NCBI RefSeq assembly: GCF_014699035.1
Contig: NZ_JACXAA010000001.1
Coordinates: 1-64,000 of the forward strand
From: Spirosoma validum
GTDB lineage: Bacteria; Bacteroidota; Bacteroidia; Cytophagales; Spirosomataceae
DNA: 64,000 nt
Reading direction: 5' to 3'
The notes under the pieces were generated by a model that was not told where the DNA came from, made no database searches, and was given only the letters and a program-made list of their open reading frames with translations. Below, in pieces: positions 48,409 through 55,280 of the stretch (the stretch's first letter is position 1; every line of letters starts with the position of its first letter). A program made the translations under genes and the position numbers.

Positions 48409-48998
48409 AGCCGACGCCTGAACGTAGCGACTGTAAGGTGGTTTTGATTGGTGGTTCTACCGGTAGCATTGAAGTACTGCTTGACCTGTTACCGACCTTA
48501 AGAGCCCCGTTATCCTTCGCCATCATTATTGTTCTACACCGTAAAAACACCGCCGATTCTACCCTGGCCGATCTACTCTCGCACAAAACGAGCCTGCCAC
48601 TCAAGGAAGTCGACGATAAAGATAGCATCACAGCAGGCAGTATTTATCTGGCCCCCGCTGACTATCATTTACTGATTGAGCAGAATGCTACGTTCTCGCT
48701 CGATGACTCGGAGAAAGTTAATCACAGTCGACCCTCCATCGACGTAACGTTCGAGTCCGCTGCGGAGATATACGGGCCTTCTCTGGTTGGTGTTCTGTTA
48801 TCGGGTGCTAACGCCGATGGAAAGGATGGACTGATCGCGATTAAAAAAGCAGGCGGTCTTGCCGTTGTTCAACAGCCCGAAACAGCTCAGGCGGCTTTCA
48901 TGCCGCAGCAGGCTATTTTAAACGCTCCAATTGATTATGTTGTTACCATACCAGAATTGATTCGGTTCGTCAACCAGTTGAACAGCTTTAATGATTGA
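48390..48998 (+). CDS. CheB-type methylesterase domain protein
   Basis: The 202-aa protein has the CheB methylesterase domain alone, with Ser in IGGSTGSIE, His in VLHRK and Asp in GANADGKDGL forming the expected catalytic triad. It has no receiver domain, unlike classic CheB, so regulation by phosphorylation would have to come through a partner such as the neighbouring single-domain regulator. It overlaps and is translationally coupled to the CheR-like gene. Confidence 0.9.
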   Translation: MAETEIKPTPERSDCKVVLIGGSTGSIEVLLDLLPTLRAPLSFAIIIVLHRKNTADSTLADLLSHKTSLPLKEVDDKDSITAGSIYLAPADYHLLIEQNATFSLDDSEKVNHSRPSIDVTFESAAEIYGPSLVGVLLSGANADGKDGLIAIKKAGGLAVVQQPETAQAAFMPQQAILNAPIDYVVTIPELIRFVNQLNSFND

Positions 48999-49077
48999 TA
49001 AGGGCGAAGAAGCAGGGATTGACTTAGCTTATTACGTACTTCTATTTCAAACGAAATCAACCCTAACGTAAGATGAT

Positions 49078-49509
49078 ATGGAATCAGCGCACAATCTAAA
49101 CAGGTTTTTGGACGCACAGGAGCGCGATTATCCCAGGGCGCTGGCTGAAATTAAGAATGGCCGGAAGCAGAGCCATTGGATGTGGTACATTTTTCCGCAG
49201 ATTTCGGGACTGGGTTTTAGCGAAACGGCAAAGTTTTACTCGATCAGAAACCCTGAGGAAGCCAGTGCTTACCTGGAACATCCTGTTCTGGGCCGCAGGT
49301 TGATTGAAATAACCAACGCTATACTGCACATTGACGGGAAAACAGCCAATCAGATTCTGGGCAGCCCGGATGATCTGAAACTACGATCGAGTATGACCTT
49401 ATTCAGCTTGTTAGCGAACACCGACCCTGTTTTTCAGGCTGTTCTGGATAAGTTTTTTAATGGAGTGCCGGACCAGCGAACGGTCGATATTGCAACTACA
49501 TCACACTGA
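49078..49509 (+). CDS. DUF1810-family protein
   Basis: A 143-aa protein with the features of DUF1810: NLNRFLDAQERDYPRALAEI, QSHWMWYIFPQISGLGFSET and the LRSSMTLFSLL segment. Function is unknown; relatives have been noted in genomic contexts with ADP-ribose-linked enzymes, but no such gene is adjacent here. It is a stand-alone gene on the plus strand and converges on the PLP-enzyme gene. Confidence 0.85.
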   Translation: MESAHNLNRFLDAQERDYPRALAEIKNGRKQSHWMWYIFPQISGLGFSETAKFYSIRNPEEASAYLEHPVLGRRLIEITNAILHIDGKTANQILGSPDDLKLRSSMTLFSLLANTDPVFQAVLDKFFNGVPDQRTVDIATTSH

Positions 49510-49556
49510 ATGAGCCTGACGCAAGCCATAAATCAGTTTGTCAGGCCCATTCAGTG
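49504..49556. terminator. Bidirectional terminator-like hairpin
   Basis: Arms of 17 bases (CACTGAATGAGCCTGAC and a near-complement ending CAGTG) with one mismatch surround a 19-base loop. It spans the DUF1810 stop codon and lies between convergent genes. There is no strong U-tract, so function as a terminator is inferred from position. Confidence 0.5.
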
Positions 49557-49579
49557 CAGCACGTATTTATGCCCGTTAA

Positions 49580-51262
49580 TTAGGTCGAAAAAGGTCGGCC
49601 GGATGGTATGTTGATCCGTTGTCGATTTGATGGATAGGTCAATCGTTTTGCGGTGAATTTCGCATTGACGTACTCAACCATATCAATTTCTCCAGTGATC
49701 GTATCGCCCGCCAGTTTCCCATAAAACGTCATCACTACGTTATCACCCGGAACGCTGTAGCGGCTTTGGAAGCGAACATCGTCGCCTTCAATCGTTCCGA
49801 TTAGCTCACGGGTTGCAAATTCGCCTTTGTGTGTACCGATCAGGTAGTTCGTATCCTGTTTTTCGAGGATGAACGTATGCTGGCTTTTGCTGGTGTAAAA
49901 CTCAATGCTAACGTCCCACCGACCGCTAAGATCAGCTGCAGGCGCTTTCATTTCCGCCACCGCGGCCGGAGCACTCCGTTTTCGGGTGAGGATCTCGTGT
50001 ACCCGTTTGGCTACAATGACCTCATTCCCCGCGCCCATCATGTAGGCGGCAATCGTTATCGATGTGGTCGGCTTGCTGGACGTAGCGGCAGTTGCTCCTC
50101 TACGCGACCCCACTCCCACGGCAACCCTGGGTTTAGTCGTTGATAGCTCGTTCGCTACTTCCTGCCCCGTGATGTTCAGTTTCGTTGGGTCCCAGGCAAC
50201 GGTGAGCATGGGTGTTGCGTTGTCGAGCGCACCCGGCTCGGGCTTGTGCAGGTCAAGTTGCACACTCTCAATCCCGGACACTTTTTTCGAGATTGTCTCC
50301 AGCCAGGAAACCCAGGTTTTCATTTCGGCCTCGTGATCGCGCACGGCCCAGGCTTCAACGGCCGCCAGCATCCCGATCTGCTCTTCTCGCCCGATTTTGT
50401 TATTGCGGCAAGGCCCATGATGCGGTGCACTGGCCTGCCAGGCCGACATCAATATATCTTTATTACCCAGCAACAAACCCGCCGACTGAGGCCCACGAAT
50501 AACTTTCCCGCCACTATACGCTACCACCGATGCGCCTGCCTGTAGATGAATGTTCGGAATCGTCAGTCGCTCAGCGGCTGCGTCAACTAAAAGGGGGACA
50601 TTCTTGGGTTTCGCCAGTTTCGCTACGTTCTGAACCGACCAGGGTTCCCGGCCCGGCATCATGTAGATCATGGCTGTGCGCGGATTGATTGCCTTGTCAA
50701 GTTCGTCGAGCGTTTCGACCGTAATGATCTTTACGCCACAATTCCGGATGGCATGATCGTAGACATTGCGCGAAGAGCGGGGAATAATAACTTCTGTTTT
50801 TTCAAATCCGTCAAGATTAGGGATACGAATCAATTTCTCCGGATTGCCACCCGCCAGAATTCCCGCTGTCACCTCGTTCATACCAGCCGCGCAACCCGAC
50901 GAAACCATCCCCCATTCTGCTCCAGTGATTTCAGCCAGTCGTTTACCAATGCCAAAGGCCAGTTCATCAATCTGTACGTTATATCGACTGGCGTACTCCA
51001 TCGCTTCTTTCACTTCGGGCAACTCCATCGAAGCGCCAATGATGGTGAACGTACCGCGGCAATTGATGATGGGCTCTACCCCGATCGACTGATAGATCTC
51101 CGGACCGGCTTTCAGCGGTCCCATAGCGGGCGCTACGTTCGCTGCGGCCTTTTTGAACCAGGATGACGTATGGTCAGCTTCGGCCAGTGCCTCTGTGCTG
51201 CTCACCAGGCTTCCAGCTAGCGGAAGAAGGGTTAATTCCTTGAGAATTTCTCTCCGTTTCAT
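49580..51262 (-). CDS. Secreted SelA/DgaE-like PLP-dependent enzyme with C-terminal beta domain
   Basis: The 560-aa protein begins MKRREILKELTLLPLAGSL, a Tat-like or Sec-like export signal, then a fold-type-I PLP domain of the SelA/DgaE type with the probable PLP Lys253 in SGGKVIRGPQ. From about residue 450 a separate beta-rich domain follows (WDVSIEFYTSKSQHTFILE, GDTITGEIDM), resembling lipid- or ligand-binding barrels that often accompany exported enzymes. DgaE relatives are sugar-acid ammonia lyases, while SelA itself acts on seryl-tRNA; a selenium role is unlikely because no other selenium gene is present. Substrate unknown. Confidence 0.75.
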   Translation of the reverse strand: MKRREILKELTLLPLAGSLVSSTEALAEADHTSSWFKKAAANVAPAMGPLKAGPEIYQSIGVEPIINCRGTFTIIGASMELPEVKEAMEYASRYNVQIDELAFGIGKRLAEITGAEWGMVSSGCAAGMNEVTAGILAGGNPEKLIRIPNLDGFEKTEVIIPRSSRNVYDHAIRNCGVKIITVETLDELDKAINPRTAMIYMMPGREPWSVQNVAKLAKPKNVPLLVDAAAERLTIPNIHLQAGASVVAYSGGKVIRGPQSAGLLLGNKDILMSAWQASAPHHGPCRNNKIGREEQIGMLAAVEAWAVRDHEAEMKTWVSWLETISKKVSGIESVQLDLHKPEPGALDNATPMLTVAWDPTKLNITGQEVANELSTTKPRVAVGVGSRRGATAATSSKPTTSITIAAYMMGAGNEVIVAKRVHEILTRKRSAPAAVAEMKAPAADLSGRWDVSIEFYTSKSQHTFILEKQDTNYLIGTHKGEFATRELIGTIEGDDVRFQSRYSVPGDNVVMTFYGKLAGDTITGEIDMVEYVNAKFTAKRLTYPSNRQRINIPSGRPFST

Positions 51263-51683
51263 GCGTTGTTATGAATTGTGTTTGGGCTATTTCGATTACC
51301 GTCTTACGAGATTTGTTCTAAAAATTCTGGGGAATAGCGTAAAGCAAAGGTGAATAATCCTTAAAGGGCTAACCTTTTTACAAGTTACTTCCTAAAATTC
51401 ATTTATTCTACCACACCTGAATCGGTGCCAGGCGAAGTTCCGTCAAATTACAGATCGCTTCGGATCTTCTTTGGTTAAACTTCTTTCCATCTGGTGTCGC
51501 TGATAGCGTCGTAACGAAGCGTTTTCATGATACGTACTGGTCTGTTTTGCCGTGTCGAAGCGTCGATCATGGTTGTACTTTATTGGGCCGGTTTGTTCAT
51601 GATCAAGGCCAATGCTTCGACTTTACAATCATTTTCCAGCCAATTGAGCTAGATTATAGTTTTAGAAAAAAGCCCGGATACGT
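51263..51683. other. Intergenic region with a possible gene remnant
   Basis: 421 bases without a supported gene. On the minus strand a 17-residue frame (51475-51528, starting MKTLRYDAISDTRW) is followed in a shifted frame (51408-51494) by about 25 more residues before a stop, which could be a decayed gene. The evidence is slight. Confidence 0.35.
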
Positions 51684-52199
51684 ATGTCAAGCCAATCCAT
51701 ATACCTCCTCATTTTTCTCACTGGTTTACTCATGAATACATCCGCACTCGCTCAGTCGACAGATGACAAGCAACCGAAGCGATACGTTAAAGTGCCTGCT
51801 GGCTATCTTATGGTGCTGCGGCAGGGCGATAGCATTTTAGGCAAACTGGAAGAGTTTGCCCGGCAGGAAAACGTCCCATCAGCTAACTTTACAGGTATGG
51901 GTTTCGTCAATATTAAATTCGGCTTTTTCGACTTCTCGACAAAAAAATATAATCCCAAAGAATTCAGTAACGTCGAACTAGCCAGTATGCACGGAACGAT
52001 CGCCTGGCAAAAAGGCAACGTATCGATCCATGCGCACGGGGTGGTTGGCGACAAAACATTTAAAGCTTACGCAGGTCATATTCTGTCGGCAACAGTTAGC
52101 ACAGGTTCAGTAGAACTAATGATTACCATCCACGATCAGAAATTAGAACGCGAACAGGATGAGAAGTTGGGCGCCAATGTGCTTAGTTTAGACAAGTAA
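51684..52199 (+). CDS. Secreted PPC/DUF296-domain protein
   Basis: A 171-aa protein with a signal peptide (about residues 1-23, ending ALAQS) and a single PPC/DUF296 domain (MVLRQGDSILGKLEEFARQE, ANFTGMGFVNIKFGFFDF, SIHAHGVVGDKTFKAYAGHI). DUF296 is often called DNA-binding after plant AT-hook proteins, but bacterial copies are free-standing trimers, and an export signal argues against DNA binding here. The conserved His-rich pattern suggests a metal or ligand site. It stands alone between two gene-poor stretches. Confidence 0.8.
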   Translation: MSSQSIYLLIFLTGLLMNTSALAQSTDDKQPKRYVKVPAGYLMVLRQGDSILGKLEEFARQENVPSANFTGMGFVNIKFGFFDFSTKKYNPKEFSNVELASMHGTIAWQKGNVSIHAHGVVGDKTFKAYAGHILSATVSTGSVELMITIHDQKLEREQDEKLGANVLSLDK

Positions 52200-52842
52200 G
52201 GTTATCGTAAGGCGGCTGCTACGTAGTAGACTCCCAGTACGGACGGTCTCATTAAGGAGTTAGTGGAGCTACTATGTCGGAACCTGGTTACGCGTACGAT
52301 TGATCAGGCAAAATCCGTTCTTCACGTAAGCAAACTCATCTAAGGTTCTGGCTGGCACTACCAACGAGTTGTGTTATGGATCGGGTTGGGTCGTTCGTTT
52401 AAAAGGAAATAATCGAGCAGTGTCCCGCTCCTGCTTCTATTTTTAGTCATCAGTGCATCCCACAATTAGTATAGTTCAAAGATCAACCAGGCGACTGCGC
52501 AACTATTGGCCTGGAAAGCGATGGCGCTCGTAAACATCTATCTTATCTAAGGTATACAGCCAAAGTTGCACCAACCCTCAACCTCCTTAAAACCTTTTGG
52601 TTACTAGTTGCCGAATATGGCCGATTTGGTTGAACACCTAGCTCAATCAGTAGATTATCTCGCCCTTATCTTACGACTCCATATATACGAATTATCTATT
52701 TTTATAAAAATCGTTATACATAGTAGCCATATCTGTAAATTTGTTGTTTATATAAAACAAAAACTCTTGAATTATTATCTAATATAAAAGAATCAATCGC
52801 CATCTGAACAATGATCTCTCTCTTGCTTAAGCTACTCCTGTT
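52200..52842. other. Gene-free stretch before the surface-protein pair
   Basis: 643 bases with no supported gene. The right part (52680-52800) is strongly A+T-rich and contains a promoter-like box. On the minus strand an open stretch (52272-52373, including EFAYVKNGFCLINRTRN) might be a fragment of a decayed gene, but no start or full domain is visible. Confidence 0.45.
52736..52743 (+). promoter_or_regulatory. Putative -7 box upstream of the BclB-like gene
   Basis: TAAATTTG matches TAnnTTTG exactly about 100 bases before the ATG, but the -33 position 19 bases upstream reads GTTA rather than TTG. Confidence 0.35.
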
Positions 52843-53634
52843 ATGATAAAGAACTTTTCTACTGGCCTCCTTCTTTTGTTACTGCTAGTATCCAGAACTA
52901 GTATAGCACAGTTGGGTATTGGTACGACAACTCCCGATCCGAGTGCGCAATTAGAAATCAGATCGACTTCTAAAGGTCTTCTCATTCCCAGGGTGGCCAG
53001 TACAGCTAATGTACCCTCGCCCGCCGAAGGCTTGCTTGTTTATCAGACCAACGCGCCCGTAGGATTTTATGTCTACAGAGGAGGAAGCTGGGTGCGGCTG
53101 CTCACGACGGCTGATGGCTCGTCTTCCACGCCAGGAGCTATAATTCCTTATGCTTCCGGGATGCCGGTCACGATGCGAAATGGCCAGCTCAGAGAGGTTG
53201 GCTTGATTGGTTTTGGCAATTCTACGTCATCTGCCTATATTATCAATGGAGCTATCGACCTTTCTGGTGGAGGTGGGTCGTTGCTTAATTTTGCTTTCCC
53301 TGCTCCCCGTTCCGGTACTATCACGTCCATTTCCGGCTATTTCAGTAATATAGCTGCGTTTACTCTCTCTGACCCCGTTACGATCACAGCGCAATTATAT
53401 CAGGCAACGGGCACTAGTAATTCATTCACCCCAATCTCAGGCGCAACGGTCTCATTAAGCCCCACCTTGACGGGTAATGTACCGATCAATGCCACCAGCA
53501 GCGGGCTTGCTTCCGGTTTAGCCGTGCCCGTAACAGCTGGAACACGTCTGCTAATGGTATTCTATTTATCAGTTCCGAACGCTAATAACATCACCGTGTC
53601 CGGCTACGTCAGTGGCGGTGTATCCATTAATTGA
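52843..53634 (+). CDS. Secreted surface protein with exosporium BclB-type C-terminal domain
   Basis: The 263-aa protein has a signal peptide (ending TSIAQ), a short N-terminal segment typical of Bacteroidota surface fibres (GIGTTTPDPSAQLEIRSTSK, GLLIPRVAST), and from about residue 105 a domain resembling the C-terminal part of Bacillus exosporium glycoprotein BclB (PGAIIPYASGMPVTM, LLNFAFPAPRSGTITSISGY, VTAGTRLLMVFYLSV). The collagen-like region found between them in bacilli is missing. It probably forms a trimeric surface head or adhesin. It is nine bases upstream of another secreted protein gene. Confidence 0.78.
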   Translation: MIKNFSTGLLLLLLLVSRTSIAQLGIGTTTPDPSAQLEIRSTSKGLLIPRVASTANVPSPAEGLLVYQTNAPVGFYVYRGGSWVRLLTTADGSSSTPGAIIPYASGMPVTMRNGQLREVGLIGFGNSTSSAYIINGAIDLSGGGGSLLNFAFPAPRSGTITSISGYFSNIAAFTLSDPVTITAQLYQATGTSNSFTPISGATVSLSPTLTGNVPINATSSGLASGLAVPVTAGTRLLMVFYLSVPNANNITVSGYVSGGVSIN

Positions 53635-53643
53635 CATTAGCTT

Positions 53644-54501
53644 ATGAAGTACTATCTGACCACTCTCGCGCTCCTGATAACCCTTCAGGTTTCGGCGCAA
53701 TTATCCGTTGGTAGTGACGGCATAACTATTCTACCGGGAACGACTCTGGCCGTTGATGGGCTTACACTCACTCCATCGACTAGCCTAACCTTTGCAAATA
53801 ACAGCATTCAGAGGACCAGCACCCCCATTGCTGGAGACCCTAGTATTAATCGGCTGTATCAGTTCGGGACACCCATACTTTTTTCAGGAACAGTCGGCAT
53901 TAATTACCTTCCCTCAGAACTCAACGGCTTTTTCGAATCAACGCTACAGTTGGCCTACGCACCTGCGGCAAATACAGCTCTTACAGTTACAACCAGCAGC
54001 ACAGTCAACACAACGACTGACTACGTATCAAACTCACTGACTAACCAAACCCTGTTTGTTGTAACGGCAAAAGCTCTATCTGATCTTACCCCCCTGCTCT
54101 ACGCCCGGCCTACTACCGTCAGCAATGCGAGCGATGTAACGCTGGTTGTGGATGTGGTTGAACTTAATGCGGTAGCTTCCAGCGGTACGTTCACGGTTAG
54201 AGTCACCAAAGATGCCAAAGTGTTTCTGAATTTTCCAGCCAACGCTACTCAGGTAGGGAATCGATCCGTACAGAACAGCGCCTGGACGTTTAGTACAACC
54301 AATCCTAATTATTACATATTGACCACGACTCAGAGCGTTCCGGCTGGTGACAGACTTTCGTTCGGTCTAACAGGTACCTTAAGTCCAGGTGCAACGGCTG
54401 GCGTGGTATCCGTCAGTTCGATAATCCTACCTACAACCACAACCGAAGCTAAACTGACCAACAACAGCGACTCTGATAAAATTGAATATTTCCAACAATA
54501 A
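53644..54501 (+). CDS. Secreted hypothetical protein, probable surface partner
   Basis: A 285-aa protein with a signal peptide (ending VSAQ) and a Thr/Ser/Val-rich, all-beta body. No family is recognised. Its middle part is low in charge and rich in beta-prone stretches (TVTTSSTVNTTTDYVSNS), like many Bacteroidota surface or T9SS-carried proteins, although no clear sorting domain is seen. The short gap to the BclB-like gene suggests co-expression and a joint role in a surface structure. Confidence 0.65.
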   Translation: MKYYLTTLALLITLQVSAQLSVGSDGITILPGTTLAVDGLTLTPSTSLTFANNSIQRTSTPIAGDPSINRLYQFGTPILFSGTVGINYLPSELNGFFESTLQLAYAPAANTALTVTTSSTVNTTTDYVSNSLTNQTLFVVTAKALSDLTPLLYARPTTVSNASDVTLVVDVVELNAVASSGTFTVRVTKDAKVFLNFPANATQVGNRSVQNSAWTFSTTNPNYYILTTTQSVPAGDRLSFGLTGTLSPGATAGVVSVSSIILPTTTTEAKLTNNSDSDKIEYFQQ

Positions 54502-54613
54502 GCGTCTACGGTTAGAAAGCAGGCTGTTTCGAGGATCATCGTAGCGCTCCTTAACGCTACGTGCAAATGACTGTATTCGGCCGGGTCCTGGCTCAACTTA
54601 TCCATCAAACAAG

Positions 54614-54655
54614 ACCGGTACCAGAAGGAACACATTTATTCCTTCTGGTACCGGT
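54614..54655. repeat. 42-bp perfect palindrome
   Basis: Perfect 17-bp arms (ACCGGTACCAGAAGGAA and its complement) surround an 8-base loop CACATTTA. It lies between convergent genes and 50 bases before a 63-bp repeat copy, so it may be a bidirectional terminator. Confidence 0.8.
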
Positions 54656-54705
54656 TTCAGTATCGTTTCTTACGCTAGTACTGCTCCAATTTAATTCTTA
54701 TTATC

Positions 54706-54768
54706 GGTACCACGGGTTTTAACCCGTTTTTTGAGACAATACCTGAACGGGTTAAAACCCGTGGTACC
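54706..54768. repeat. 63-bp palindromic repeat, copy 3
   Basis: Arms are identical to those of the copy at 13256-13318, and the centre differs in only two positions (GAGACAATACC against GAGTCAATTCC). It lies between convergent genes. Confidence 0.9.
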
Positions 54769-54814
54769 TTTTTCTCAAATTGGTCAAGTACTAGGTATTT
54801 GTAGTCAGAAACCC

Positions 54815-55183
54815 TTAATAGCGTTCATTACCTTCGTCTTCTTCCTCAGCTAGCTCAATAATTTGCTCGTCGATCTCGTCGTCCGACATATCCTCCTCAT
54901 TATTTAACTCATCGGTGAATTCGTCGAACTCGGCATCATTTGAGATTTCGTCGGTAGCATGACGAGCGGTTGCCGTGTCAGTGTATAGTAACGTATCAGA
55001 CGCTTCTTCATTACCCGGATTCATGATATCAGGGTCATTGTTAACGCCCAGACCCGCATACACGACGGCATCTTCTTCATTGTCATTTAAGGGCATGTTG
55101 GTATGCTGGGGCGACATCCCTTCCAGTGGGCCACCCGAGTTCTGGTCAACACGCTGTTGATCGGGATTATTCGTATTTTCCAT
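54815..55183 (-). CDS. Small highly acidic hypothetical protein
   Basis: A 122-aa protein without a signal peptide or recognised domain. Its second half is very rich in Asp and Glu (for example DELNNEEDMSDDEIDE, ELAEEEDEGNERY) and its first half rich in Asn, Pro and Gly, so it is probably disordered. Coding-like codon use and isolation between two real gene starts support it as a gene. It could be a chaperone-like or charge-buffering protein; no function is claimed. Confidence 0.65.
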   Translation of the reverse strand: MENTNNPDQQRVDQNSGGPLEGMSPQHTNMPLNDNEEDAVVYAGLGVNNDPDIMNPGNEEASDTLLYTDTATARHATDEISNDAEFDEFTDELNNEEDMSDDEIDEQIIELAEEEDEGNERY

Positions 55184-55280
55184 AGTGGTTTAGTGGCTGG
55201 CGGTAAGCGACTGACTAGATTGATTTTTGTCTAAACACCAGTTATAGTCTCTAACCATCCATGATCAAAAGAGTTTGCGG

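Larger units (their letters stand above)
54502..54814. other. Convergent intergenic region
   Basis: 313 bases with no gene, holding two unrelated palindromes (the 42-bp and 63-bp elements). Confidence 0.6.

Noticed and set aside
41940..48998. A full chemotaxis operon
   Set aside because: CheR and CheB are present but CheA, CheW, CheY-linked flagellar genes and chemoreceptors are not seen, so the cluster was described as kinase signalling.
49580..51262. Selenocysteine synthase (SelA)
   Set aside because: The protein has an export signal and an extra C-terminal domain, and no selB, selC or selD genes are present in the window.
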